This document shows positions 7,847 to 16,002 of a stretch of 64,000 nucleotides of DNA, piece by piece. The DNA comes from Clostridia bacterium. GTDB lineage: Bacteria > Bacillota > Clostridia > Christensenellales > CAG-314. The notes beneath the pieces are model-generated. The model ran no database searches, was not told the origin of the DNA, and worked only from the letters and a program-made list of their open reading frames with translations. The translations under genes and the position numbers were made by a program. How positions within the stretch are numbered: position 1 is the first letter of the stretch; each line of letters opens with the position of its first letter. The DNA is taken from assembly GCA_017500855.1 (NCBI GenBank), contig JAFVYC010000024.1, forward strand, positions 1-64,000, given 5' to 3'.

Positions 7847-8389
7847 ATGAGAGTTATTGCAGGAAAATTCAAAGGGCGCAAACTTGTTGCACCAAAAGGG
7901 GAAACCCGTCCAACTCTAGACCGAACAAAGGAAACTTTGTTCAATATTTTGCACAACAGGCTTCCGCAAGCAATTGTGTTGGATTTGTTTGCAGGGTCGG
8001 GGCAAATTGGCATTGAGTGTTTGAGCCGTGGCGCAAGCCGTGTGGTGCTGTGCGACAACGGTCGAGATGCAATTGTTGCCATCAAGCAAAATTTTGCGCA
8101 GTTGAAGGTGGATCCGGAACTTTTTTGTTGCCACTTTGCCGACTGCATCAGGCGTTGTGTTGGCACAAAGTTCGACATTGTGTTTGTTGACCCTCCCTAC
8201 TTGGCAGGGTTGTACCAACAGGTTTTTGAAACTTTAGAAACTTGCCAAAGCGTTGCCGACGATGGCATTGTCGTTTGCGAACATTCCGCAGAAGTAGACT
8301 TGCCACAGCAATTTGGCGGATTTTGTTGCTACGACACAAGAAAAATCGGAAGTGTCAAATTTTCGTTCTACCAAAGGAGTCAAGCATGA
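7847..8389 (+). CDS. rsmD: 16S rRNA (guanine-966 N2)-methyltransferase RsmD
   Basis: 180 residues. Methylates 16S rRNA at G966 during 30S assembly. N-terminal MRVIAGKFKGRKL and RPTLDRTKETLFNIL are diagnostic, VLDLFAGSGQIGIE (44-57) is the SAM-binding loop and DPPY (115-118) the N6/N2-methylase catalytic motif. The stop overlaps the coaD start (ATGA). The pair rsmD-coaD followed by ylbJ and tmcAL genes is the conserved Firmicutes ylb cluster. Confidence 0.93.
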   Translation: MRVIAGKFKGRKLVAPKGETRPTLDRTKETLFNILHNRLPQAIVLDLFAGSGQIGIECLSRGASRVVLCDNGRDAIVAIKQNFAQLKVDPELFCCHFADCIRRCVGTKFDIVFVDPPYLAGLYQQVFETLETCQSVADDGIVVCEHSAEVDLPQQFGGFCCYDTRKIGSVKFSFYQRSQA

Positions 8390-8859
8390 AAACAGGCGTT
8401 TTTGCAGGTTCTTTTTGCCCTGTAACAGTTGGGCACGTTGATGCAATAGAAAGGGCATCCAAACTTTGCGACAAGTTGTACGTTGTTGTGGGTGTTAACG
8501 GTGCCAAAAAGTACGCAATTCCCGACGAAATGCGTTTGGAAACCGTGCGATTGGCAACAAGCCACATTTCCAACGTGGAAGTTGTGCTTCATCAAGGAAT
8601 GATGACGGATTTTTGCAAGTCCGTTGGCGCAACTGTCATGGTAAAATCAATTCGCAACAGCACCGATTTGCAAGAAGTCATCAATTTGACGGATGCAAAC
8701 CGAGACTACTGGGATGGCGAAACTGTTTTTGTGTTGGGTGACAGCAAATTCAGGCACGTTTCTAGTTCTCTTGTTAGGGAACTTTGCAGTTTGAAGCAAG
8801 ACGTTTCCAAGTACGTTCCCGCAAATTGTTTGCCCATTGTAGAAAGATTTTTGAAGTAG
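8386..8859 (+). CDS. coaD: Phosphopantetheine adenylyltransferase
   Basis: 157 residues. Transfers AMP from ATP to 4'-phosphopantetheine, the penultimate step of CoA synthesis. GSFCPVTVGHVD (8-19) carries the TxGH nucleotidyltransferase motif, and HVSSSLVREL near 124-133 is the ISSTxxR-type C-terminal motif. Overlaps rsmD by four bases with AAAGGAGT inside that gene as ribosome site. Confidence 0.94.
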   Translation: MKTGVFAGSFCPVTVGHVDAIERASKLCDKLYVVVGVNGAKKYAIPDEMRLETVRLATSHISNVEVVLHQGMMTDFCKSVGATVMVKSIRNSTDLQEVINLTDANRDYWDGETVFVLGDSKFRHVSSSLVRELCSLKQDVSKYVPANCLPIVERFLK

Positions 8860-8866
8860 GAAAAAT

Positions 8867-9844
8867 ATGTTTACTGTACAAAAGACGTTGCCTTCGGCAC
8901 AAAGTGTCAAAAGCGCAATGCCACTAGATTCAAAACTTAAACAAAGAAAACTGCAATTCGACGAGCAGTTGAAGCAAAATTTTTGCTCCAAACAAAAGTT
9001 TGTTGCCGTTGTTGGGCCTTGTTCGGCAGACAACGTCGACGCCGTGACGGAGTATGCGCAAAAACTCAAAGTCGAAGCAAGCAAGTACCCAAATTTGTTG
9101 GTGGTGCTTCGTGTGTACACGGCAAAGCCACATTCCAACGGCGAGGGCTACAAGGGGCTGTGCTTCCACCAAAAACTTGCCGATTCCGTCGACCTTGAAC
9201 AAGGCATTTTGCAATGTCGCAAGTTGATGATCAATTGTTTGGAAATTGGTTTGCCCGTTGCCGACGAGTTGTTGTACCCCGAACTGTACCAATACTTCGA
9301 CGATTTGGTAAGCTACTGGTTTGTTGGCGCACGCAGTTCCGACGACAATTTGCACCGAGAATTTGCATCGGGGTTGGATTTGTGTTGTGGTGTGAAAAAC
9401 AACAGTTCCGGAGCCGTTGACCAACTTGTCAAATCGGTGTACGCAACTTCCTTGCCATCGCATTTTCCATTCTTGGGCAAGCAAATTGCCACAAACGGAA
9501 ACAAGTTTTCCCACGTGGTGTTGCGTGGTGGGCTTGGTGAAGAAGGCTTTTTCCAAAACATTTCCGAACAGCAACTTGAACGCACAAAGCAATTGCTTGA
9601 GCAAAACAATTTGAGCAACTTTGTGATGGTGGACTTGAGTCACGCAAACAGCGGAAAGGTTGCAATTCGCCAATTGGAAAACGCAAAACGGTGTGTTTCC
9701 AACGGTTTGGTGGATGGCATCATGGCGGAAAGTTACCTGTTCGAAGGTACACACGCCGATTGCTACGGCGTTTCCAAAACCGACGATTGCTTGAACTTTG
9801 AAAACACAAAATTGCTTTTGCAAATTTTGGCTGAAAATGGCTAG
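8867..9844 (+). CDS. aroF: 3-deoxy-7-phosphoheptulonate synthase, class I
   Basis: 325 residues, DAHP synthase of the AroF/AroG/AroH type. Condenses phosphoenolpyruvate and erythrose 4-phosphate, the entry to aromatic amino-acid synthesis. Family features: VVGPCSADNVDAVTEYA near 47, LRVYTAKP, GARSSDDNLHREFASGLDLCCGVKN around 145-170, VVLRGG and DLSHANSGK at 254-262. Slightly shorter than the E. coli enzymes, mostly at the N-terminus. It starts seven bases after coaD, so it is in the same operon although not part of the usual cluster. Which of aroF/G/H it matches is not resolvable by eye. Confidence 0.87.
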   Translation: MFTVQKTLPSAQSVKSAMPLDSKLKQRKLQFDEQLKQNFCSKQKFVAVVGPCSADNVDAVTEYAQKLKVEASKYPNLLVVLRVYTAKPHSNGEGYKGLCFHQKLADSVDLEQGILQCRKLMINCLEIGLPVADELLYPELYQYFDDLVSYWFVGARSSDDNLHREFASGLDLCCGVKNNSSGAVDQLVKSVYATSLPSHFPFLGKQIATNGNKFSHVVLRGGLGEEGFFQNISEQQLERTKQLLEQNNLSNFVMVDLSHANSGKVAIRQLENAKRCVSNGLVDGIMAESYLFEGTHADCYGVSKTDDCLNFENTKLLLQILAENG

Positions 9845-9852
9845 AAAAAACA

Positions 9853-9896
9853 GAGCAAATGCGCAAGATTTTGGTCTTGCGTGTTTGCTCTTTTTG
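9853..9896. terminator. Terminator between convergent aroF and ylbJ
   Basis: GAGCAAA (9853-9859) and CGCAAGA pair with TCTTGCG and TTTGCTC (84-90 of the same block), followed by TTTTT; A-rich on the other side. Confidence 0.8.
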
Positions 9897-9956
9897 TTAC
9901 CTTGTTTGTTGGAATTATAGCAAGTGAGATACTCACAAAATGTTTTCGTGGTTGAA

Positions 9957-10847
9957 TTAAAGAAAAATAAGTGCCAAAACAAAGCAAAAAAGGGTGGCAA
10001 ATGCGCTTTGTGTGGCTTTGATTTTTGTCATTTCCCAAAGCGAAACTTTGCATTTGCACAAAAATGCGTAACTTTGCAAAAGCACGCACAACCCACCGAA
10101 GGAAACGATTGCGCACACCAAAACTGTGGAAACAAACACGTCGTTGTTTTGGCAAATGGCAATGGCGCCGTTGGTCATTTCGCACAAGCCCACGGCAAAG
10201 CGGAAAAAGTTGTTTTGCGTTAGCGCCGTTGGCAACAAATCTGTAGCAATGGATGTCAGCATAAAAAACAACGCCACAAGCGAGCCAACTGATAGCATGG
10301 ACAAAACGGTGTTTGTCAAACTTTGGGAAAAGTCTTGTTGAAGGTTGAAATTGCAAGTGAGTTTTGTGGTTTTGTCGTTGCGGTGGAGTAGTCCGTTTGC
10401 CACTACGGACAAAACGTGGCTTGCAACAAGCACAATTGTTGCAGTGCTGTTGCGCAAAAGATTTGCCCCAATCGTCACAATCAAAAACACAGGGCTTGCG
10501 CTTGAACAAAAGGAAAAAAGTTTCAATGCAAGACGTTTGTCGGTGGTGTGTTGGCTGACTAGTTTTGCCCCAACCGGGTAGCCACAAAGCAGGTTCAGCA
10601 CAAACAGTTGCGTGCCGTTTTGTGTGTTGAAAAGTTTGCCAAAAAGCCCACGTTTCTTTGGTGTTTTTTGACTGTTGGTAAGCAATGCCCCAAGCAAAGA
10701 AAACGGAAAAAGCGCAGGCAAAACGTTGTGCGCCCACACTGCAAGTCCATCGAAAAAGCATTGCATGTACCTTGTTGGATTGGCAAAAAATGCCACGACA
10801 ACAATTGCCACAGCGCCAACGCCAAGGTTCTTCCAAAGTTTGTTCAT
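9957..10847 (-). CDS. ylbJ: YlbJ-like sporulation membrane protein
   Basis: 296 residues from the ATG at 10847 (an ATG at 10907 would add 20 residues without a ribosome site). At least seven hydrophobic segments; the Gate-type signature is present twice: VLPALFPFSLLGALL near 43-57 and LNLLCGYPVGAKLVSQ near 84-99. In Bacillus, YlbJ is a membrane protein needed for normal spore formation and this locus is the same (rsmD-coaD-ylbJ-tmcAL). It is shorter than the roughly 400-residue Bacillus protein. Here it is inverted relative to coaD. Assignment rests on motif and synteny. Confidence 0.75.
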   Translation of the reverse strand: MNKLWKNLGVGAVAIVVVAFFANPTRYMQCFFDGLAVWAHNVLPALFPFSLLGALLTNSQKTPKKRGLFGKLFNTQNGTQLFVLNLLCGYPVGAKLVSQHTTDKRLALKLFSFCSSASPVFLIVTIGANLLRNSTATIVLVASHVLSVVANGLLHRNDKTTKLTCNFNLQQDFSQSLTNTVLSMLSVGSLVALFFMLTSIATDLLPTALTQNNFFRFAVGLCEMTNGAIAICQNNDVFVSTVLVCAIVSFGGLCVLLQSYAFLCKCKVSLWEMTKIKATQSAFATLFCFVLALIFL

Positions 10848-10933
10848 GGTGTAGTTTATTGAAAAATCACAGTCAAAATGCCAAAAATATAGATGTATGG
10901 CAGACATAGTAGTCCAAAAAATGGCAAAAATAG

Positions 10934-10962
10934 AAGCAGGGAAGGCAATTCCCTGCTTTTTT
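10934..10962 (-). terminator. Terminator after tmcAL
   Basis: AAGCAGGGA (10934-10942) pairs with TCCCTGCTT (10950-10958). Read on the minus strand it follows the tmcAL stop at once and ends in CTATTTTT. Confidence 0.65.
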
Positions 10963-12029
10963 CAGTTCAAAACTTGCATTTTGGTGGGGCTTGGCTTTCC
11001 ACCAAGAGATTGGTAGAAAATGTCGGCACGCTTGGTGACGTCGTCCAACCCTTGGTTGACTTTTTGCAACAAGTGCCCAAATCCGTTGCGCATTGCAAGC
11101 ACGCTGATTTGTGGCGTTTCCGTTTTGGCAGTTTCAACAGTTTGCTTTGTCACGTCCAAAATGCTTGCCAAAACAACTCGTTGCAGTTTTGCCATGGTGT
11201 AGCGCTTCGTTTTGATTTCCGCCATCATTTGGTCAAAACCGTTTTGTTTGTTGCAAGCAAAAATTCGGTTGTGCAGTCCTTCCGTTGCGCCTTCAATTTG
11301 TTCAAGTTGCGCTTTTGTTTTGAGGGACAAAACGTGTGGCGCAACAGCCTTGTACTTTTGCTCAATGCCGTCGTCTACGTCGCAAGCAACAAAGTCGAAG
11401 GAAAACTTTTGTAGCAATTTGCCGTTGCTTCGCAAAGCCGACGAACTTGCAAATTCTTGTGGTTGACCGTGGAAGTTGTCTTCCCTTTGCAAAGTTTTTG
11501 GCGTGATGTTTTCGCCAAGCGTTTTGATTGCCTTGATGTACTCCACGGCAAGCGTGTTGTTTGGGCTTTGCAAAACGTCGCAATCCGTTGCCTTTGCAAC
11601 TGCAGTGGGGTAGGACATTCCCGTTGCAACAAGTTGCCTGATTTTGTCGTTGGTTTGTTGTTGTTCAAGCAAATTTGCGCATTGTTCAAGTTGTTCCGTG
11701 CTTCCACATTCGCTTCCAAACACAAGGTAGTTTGCGCCAAGTTGTTTGGCAATGGCAACGCCACCCAACGCAAAGTTTTCTGCCGAGGACGTTGCAAAAA
11801 CCGTTGGTAACTCCAACACAAGGTCGGCGCCAGCCAAAATTGCGTGGCGAGCACGGCTGTGTTTGTCGCAACAGGCAGGCATTCCCCTTTGGGTAAAGTT
11901 GCCACTCATGATGCACACAACGGCGTCGGAAATGGACTTGGCGTAGTCTATTAGTCTTTTGTGACCACTGTGAAGTGGATTGAATTCGCAAATAATTGCA
12001 GAAACAGTAAAATTATTTTTAGTTGACAT
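10962..12029 (-). CDS. tmcAL: tRNA(Met) cytidine acetate ligase
   Basis: 355 residues, the YlbM family. Forms N4-acetylcytidine at the elongator tRNA-Met wobble position from acetate and ATP. The N-terminal nucleotidyltransferase core has AIICEFNPLHSGHKR (11-25, the HxGH motif), then MSGNFTQRGMPA and ELPTVFATSSAENFA, all family hallmarks. It is shorter than the Bacillus protein (about 415), with a reduced C-terminal part. Acetate for the reaction would be supplied by the adjacent divergent pta-ackA genes, a suggestive pairing. No clear ribosome site before the ATG. Confidence 0.9.
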   Translation of the reverse strand: MSTKNNFTVSAIICEFNPLHSGHKRLIDYAKSISDAVVCIMSGNFTQRGMPACCDKHSRARHAILAGADLVLELPTVFATSSAENFALGGVAIAKQLGANYLVFGSECGSTEQLEQCANLLEQQQTNDKIRQLVATGMSYPTAVAKATDCDVLQSPNNTLAVEYIKAIKTLGENITPKTLQREDNFHGQPQEFASSSALRSNGKLLQKFSFDFVACDVDDGIEQKYKAVAPHVLSLKTKAQLEQIEGATEGLHNRIFACNKQNGFDQMMAEIKTKRYTMAKLQRVVLASILDVTKQTVETAKTETPQISVLAMRNGFGHLLQKVNQGLDDVTKRADIFYQSLGGKPSPTKMQVLN

Positions 12030-12036
12030 TGTTCAC

Positions 12037-12065
12037 TTTACAGCCTTCGAAGGTTGTGGTATAAT
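12037..12065 (+). promoter_or_regulatory. pta-ackA promoter
   Basis: TTTACA, 17 bases, TATAAT. Start near 12072, giving a 114-base leader. The spacer holds the palindrome CCTTCGAAGG, and the site lies just upstream of the divergent tmcAL. Confidence 0.65.
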
Positions 12066-12185
12066 ATAGTGGTAGAAGTATGGTGTGTATTTCAAAAATA
12101 TAACAATCCCATTGAGTTGTTGCCATTTTAGACTATTATACACCAAAATCTCAGATAAATAAAGTGTTTTCCCAAGGAGATCGTT

Positions 12186-13181
12186 ATGAAAATTTTGCAA
12201 GAAATCAAACAAAAGGCATCTCAACTCAACAAAACCATTGTTCTTTGCGAAGGCGAAGACAGCCGTGTTGTAAAAGCCGCAGCCGACACAGTAAAGGAAG
12301 GCGTTGCAAAAATCGTTTTGTTGGGCGACGAAGCGCAAATCAAACTTGACAACCCCGACATCGACCTTTCCGGCGTTACAATCGTCAACCCATTGACAAG
12401 TGACAAGCGTGAAGCGTACATCCAAAAATTGTGCGAAATCCGTGCTTCCAAGGGCATGACTGTTGAACAAGCAAGCCAACTTTTGAACGACGGCACCTAC
12501 TTTGGAGCAATGATGCTCAAAATGGGCGACGTAGACGGACTTGTTTCCGGCGCTTGCCATTCCACAGCAAACACATTGCGCCCAGGCCTTCAAATCATCA
12601 AAACGGCTCCCGGTTGTTCGGCTGTTTCCAGCTTCAACTTGATGATTTGCCCTCCACAAGGCAACCAATACTGCCCCGATGGACTTGTGGTTTTTGCCGA
12701 CTGCGGTCTCAACCCAACCTACACAAGCGAAGGTTTGGCAGATTGCGCAATTGCAACTGCAAAATCCGCACAAAGTATTGCCGGCATCGATCCAAAAGTT
12801 GCAATGCTTTCCTTCTCGTCAAAGGGCAGTGCAAAGCACGACAACGTTACTTTGGTTGCAGAAGCAACTCGCATTGCCAAGGAAAAGGCTCCCGACATCA
12901 AGTTGGATGGCGAATTGCAATTTGACGCAGCAATTGTTCCTTCCGTTGGCGAAATGAAGGCAAAGGGAAGCCCCGTTGCAGGCCACGCAAACGTGTTCAT
13001 CTTCCCCGACTTGCAATCCGGCAACATTGGCTACAAAATTGCAGAACGCCTTGGTGGCTTCATGGCTGTTGGCCCAATTTGCCAAGGTTTTGCAAAACCA
13101 TTGAACGATCTTTCCCGTGGTTGCAAGGCAGAAGACATTGTTGCTGCTGTTGCCATCACAGTTCTTCAAACACAACTATAA
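12186..13181 (+). CDS. pta: Phosphate acetyltransferase
   Basis: 331 residues, the short class I form made only of the catalytic PTA_PTB domain. Converts acetyl-CoA and phosphate to acetyl phosphate. Typical blocks: LCEGEDSRVVKAA near 20, LVSGACHSTANTLRPGLQIIKTAPG at about 120-144, NPTYTSEGLADCA near 178 and PSVGEMKAKGSPVAGHANVFIFPDLQSGNIGYK at about 257-289. The ATG follows AAGGAGATCGTT. Forms an operon with ackA (12 bases apart) for ATP-yielding acetate production, as expected of a fermenter. Confidence 0.95.
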   Translation: MKILQEIKQKASQLNKTIVLCEGEDSRVVKAAADTVKEGVAKIVLLGDEAQIKLDNPDIDLSGVTIVNPLTSDKREAYIQKLCEIRASKGMTVEQASQLLNDGTYFGAMMLKMGDVDGLVSGACHSTANTLRPGLQIIKTAPGCSAVSSFNLMICPPQGNQYCPDGLVVFADCGLNPTYTSEGLADCAIATAKSAQSIAGIDPKVAMLSFSSKGSAKHDNVTLVAEATRIAKEKAPDIKLDGELQFDAAIVPSVGEMKAKGSPVAGHANVFIFPDLQSGNIGYKIAERLGGFMAVGPICQGFAKPLNDLSRGCKAEDIVAAVAITVLQTQL

Positions 13182-13193
13182 TTGGAGGAAACT

Positions 13194-14396
13194 ATGAAAA
13201 TATTGGTTATCAATTCCGGCAGTTCATCGTTGAAATACCAACTCATTGACATGGAAACAGAAAGCGTTGTTGCAAAAGGTCTTTGCGAACGCATTGGCAT
13301 TGCCAACTCCAACTTCATCTACAAAGCTCGTGGCGTTGTTGTTGAACAACAAATTGACATGCCCAACCACAACGTTGCAGTAAAACTTGTTTTGGACAAG
13401 TTGATGGACAAGGAAGTTGGTGTCATTTCCTCCATGAAGGAAATTGACGGTGTTGGCCACAGAGTTGTGGCTTCCGGCGAAGCATTCAAAGAGCCAACTC
13501 TTGTGACAGAGCAAGCAATGGTGCTTATGGAAGAAATCAAGGACCTTGCGCCTTTGCACAATCCCGCAGCAATTGTTGGTGTTAACGCTTGCCTTGCGCA
13601 AATGCCCGAAACACCAATGGTTTTGGTGTTCGACACAGGCTTCCACTTCACAATGCCTGACCATGCGTACATGTATGCTGTGGACTACAACCACTACGAA
13701 AAGTACAAAATCCGTCGCTACGGCGCACACGGCACAAGCCACCAATTTGTTGCTCAAGAATGCGCAAAGCACCTTGGCAAGGACATCAAGGATTTGAAAA
13801 TTATCACTTGCCACCTTGGTAACGGCTCGTCCATTTCCGCAGTAGACGGTGGCGTGTGCATCGACACATCCATGGGCTTCACACCTTTGGCAGGTGTTCC
13901 AATGGGAACAAGAAGTGGCGACATCGACTACGCCGCTGCAGAGTACATTGCAAAGAAGGAAGGCATGGACGTTTCCCAAATGCTTACCTACCTCAACAAA
14001 AAGAGTGGTATGCTTGGTGTTTCCGGTGTTTCCAGCGACTTCAGAGATTTGGGCAAAGCAGCGCAAGAAGGCAACTACCGTGCAAAACTTGCTTTGGAAA
14101 TGTTCTGCTATGCTTGCAAAAAGTACATTGGTAGCTACACGGCAGCGCTCAACGGCGTTGATGCAATTGTGTTCACAGCAGGTGTTGGCGAAAACGACGA
14201 GTACGTTCGTGCAAACACATTGAAGAACATGGATTTCTTCGGCATCAAACTTGACCAACACAAGAACGACACTTGCCCACGTGGAACAATTGCCGAAATC
14301 CAAGCAGACGATTCCAAGGTGAAAATCATCGTTATCCCCACCAACGAAGAACTTGCAATTGCTCGTGAAACAAAGAGAGTTGCAAAGTTGGTGTAA
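13194..14396 (+). CDS. ackA: Acetate kinase
   Basis: 400 residues, usual length. Transfers phosphate from acetyl phosphate to ADP. Starts KILVINSGSSSLKYQLI (phosphate-1 motif, Asn7), GVGHRVVASGE holds the substrate-binding Arg, VFDTGFHFTMP the catalytic Asp region, HGTSHQFVA and CHLGNGSS the adenosine/phosphate-2 motifs and FTAGVGEND near 322. The ATG at 13194 has TTGGAGGAAACT. No terminator separates it from the next promoter at 14401. Confidence 0.96.
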   Translation: MKILVINSGSSSLKYQLIDMETESVVAKGLCERIGIANSNFIYKARGVVVEQQIDMPNHNVAVKLVLDKLMDKEVGVISSMKEIDGVGHRVVASGEAFKEPTLVTEQAMVLMEEIKDLAPLHNPAAIVGVNACLAQMPETPMVLVFDTGFHFTMPDHAYMYAVDYNHYEKYKIRRYGAHGTSHQFVAQECAKHLGKDIKDLKIITCHLGNGSSISAVDGGVCIDTSMGFTPLAGVPMGTRSGDIDYAAAEYIAKKEGMDVSQMLTYLNKKSGMLGVSGVSSDFRDLGKAAQEGNYRAKLALEMFCYACKKYIGSYTAALNGVDAIVFTAGVGENDEYVRANTLKNMDFFGIKLDQHKNDTCPRGTIAEIQADDSKVKIIVIPTNEELAIARETKRVAKLV

Positions 14397-14400
14397 ACTG

Positions 14401-14429
14401 TTGACAAATCCTGCGTAACTTTGTATAAT
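14401..14429 (+). promoter_or_regulatory. Consensus promoter abutting the DUF177 start codon
   Basis: TTGACA, 17 bases, TATAAT. The -10 ends at 14429, one base before an ATG at 14431 and seven before an in-frame GTG at 14437. Transcription from here would start at about 14436, so the message is likely leaderless with the GTG as start. Confidence 0.65.
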
Positions 14430-14430
14430 A

Positions 14431-14934
14431 ATGAGCGTGTCTAGAAAAATTATTATCGATTTGACGGAAAGTATGGCAAAAGTTGACGTTCCCGTGCAAT
14501 TTCAGGGGGAATTTCAATTGGATGCCGACTTGCTTCAATATCCAAACGCAAAACTTGAAAAAATTTTGGTAGATTTCGACGTAACTTTCGAAAACCCAAT
14601 TGTTTTTGTGGAAGGAGAAATAACTTGCGTTGTCAGTGGCTTGTGCGACAGATGCTTGCAACAAATCACACACAAACAATTTGTTTTGCCTTTCCAACAA
14701 GAATTTTTCAAAGATTTTGCCGATGATGATTCGTATGTCTACTGCGACAGCAAGTTGGACGCAACAAAAGCAGTGCAAGACGAAATTGTGTTGTCTATGC
14801 CAACAAACCTACTGTGCAAGGAAGGTTGCAAGGGTTTGTGCCCCAAGTGTGGTGCAGACTTGAACACTCAACAGTGCAGTTGTGACACGGCAAAACCCAA
14901 CGCTTTTTCCGTACTAAAAAACCTAAAACTATAA
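14431..14934 (+). CDS. DUF177 protein (YceD/YlbN family)
   Basis: 167 residues from the ATG, 165 from the GTG at 14437 favoured by the promoter position. YceD/YlbN proteins are small conserved proteins almost always encoded just before rpmF and linked to rRNA accumulation. Seen here: GLCDRCLQQ near 70-78, and CKEGCKGLCPKCGADLNTQQCSC near 128-150, the four-Cys zinc-knuckle-like end typical of the family. Sixteen bases separate it from rpmF. The start is discussed under the leaderless finding. Confidence 0.88.
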   Translation: MSVSRKIIIDLTESMAKVDVPVQFQGEFQLDADLLQYPNAKLEKILVDFDVTFENPIVFVEGEITCVVSGLCDRCLQQITHKQFVLPFQQEFFKDFADDDSYVYCDSKLDATKAVQDEIVLSMPTNLLCKEGCKGLCPKCGADLNTQQCSCDTAKPNAFSVLKNLKL

Positions 14935-14949
14935 CGGAGGTGCAATACA

Positions 14950-15138
14950 ATGGCAGTACCCAAGAGAAAAACTTCTAAACAAAGAAAACACACTAGAGCA
15001 GCTAACTGGACAGCAACAGCTGCAACTTTGGTGGAATGTCCTCAATGCCATGAACTCAAGGTTGCTCACAAAGTGTGCGACGCTTGCGGTTTCTACGATG
15101 GCAAGCAAGTTGTAGAAATTTCAGCTGACAAGAAATAA
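14950..15138 (+). CDS. rpmF: 50S ribosomal protein L32
   Basis: 62 residues. MAVPKRKTSKQRKHTRAANW is the invariant L32 start; CPQCHELKVAHKVCDACGFY (35-54) is the C+ zinc ribbon with four Cys. ATG behind CGGAGGTGCAATACA. Ends the ylb-type cluster and is followed by a terminator. Confidence 0.97.
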   Translation: MAVPKRKTSKQRKHTRAANWTATAATLVECPQCHELKVAHKVCDACGFYDGKQVVEISADKK

Positions 15139-15170
15139 GGTAGCACAAACTACTGTTGTTTTGCGATTCA

Positions 15171-15201
15171 GCCACTAATCCACAGGGTTAGTGGCTTTCT
15201 T
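15171..15201 (+). terminator. Terminator after rpmF
   Basis: GCCACTAA (15171-15178) pairs with TTAGTGGC (15188-15195), followed by TTTCTT. Confidence 0.7.
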
Positions 15202-15255
15202 GCGTGAAACATGACATTTTTCCGTGAAACAATGCAAGCAATTGAGTTTATTCAA

Positions 15256-15284
15256 TTGCTTTTATTGTTTATTTGTGGTATTAT
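15256..15284 (+). promoter_or_regulatory. Probable rnc operon promoter
   Basis: TTGCTT, 17 bases, TATTAT; start near 15291, 34 bases before the rnc ATG, leaving room for the GGAGGTGA site. Confidence 0.5.
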
Positions 15285-15324
15285 ATTATATAGCGTGAAA
15301 ATTGCGCTGTTTGGAGGTGACAAC

Positions 15325-16002
15325 ATGGCTTTGGATTACCAACAAATTCAGCAAAAACTCAACTACAACTTTGCAAATCTAGACTTGCTTGAACAAGCCT
15401 TCGTTCACTCGTCCTACGCCAACGAGCGTGGTGTTGGGGACAACGAACGAATGGAGTTTTTGGGCGATGCAATTTTGGAGTACATTGTGTCGGAGTACAT
15501 CTACAACAAGTATCCCAACTACGACGCAGGGGAACTTTCCAAATTGCGTTCAAAAATTGTTTCTGCCGACGGTTTGCGCCCGGTAGTTCAGCAGTTGGAC
15601 ATCATGCAGTATCTTCTTTTGTCTACTTCGGCAAAAAAAGGCGCAAAACAGTCGCACAAAATGGAAGCAAACTTGTACGAAGCAATTTTGTGCGCCATCT
15701 ACATTGATGGTGGAATGGCAAGCGCAAAAGACTTTGTCTTGCAAACGTTGAAACCGCTTATGGACCAATTGCAACAGTTGCCACAAAAAGACGCAAAAAC
15801 AATGCTTCAAGAGTACTGTCAGGCAAGGCGTTTTTCCCTTCAGTACAAAATTGTTGGAAAGGATGGTCCGGACAACAAGCCTGTGTTCACGTGCGAACTG
15901 TACGTCAACGGAAGAATGGAATTTATCGGCGTTGGCTCTAGCAAAAAAGGCGCAGAGCAGGATGCTGCAAACAAACTAGTAAAAAAATGGAGAATCAGTT
16001 AG
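15325..16002 (+). CDS. rnc: Ribonuclease III
   Basis: 225 residues. Cleaves double-stranded RNA in rRNA and mRNA maturation. The signature NERMEFLGDAIL (40-51) holds the catalytic Glu44 and Asp48; LYEAILCAIYIDGG near 115 carries the second acidic pair. A dsRNA-binding domain follows at about 150-225 (MLQEYCQ...GSSKKGAEQDAANKLVKKW). ATG at 15325 behind GGAGGTGACAAC. The smc start follows the stop directly, the standard rnc-smc-ftsY arrangement. Confidence 0.95.
   Translation: MALDYQQIQQKLNYNFANLDLLEQAFVHSSYANERGVGDNERMEFLGDAILEYIVSEYIYNKYPNYDAGELSKLRSKIVSADGLRPVVQQLDIMQYLLLSTSAKKGAKQSHKMEANLYEAILCAIYIDGGMASAKDFVLQTLKPLMDQLQQLPQKDAKTMLQEYCQARRFSLQYKIVGKDGPDNKPVFTCELYVNGRMEFIGVGSSKKGAEQDAANKLVKKWRIS

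Noticed and set aside
11457..11810. Plus-strand frames across tmcAL
   Set aside because: Antisense to a clear TmcAL protein; Cys- and Phe-rich nonsense composition.
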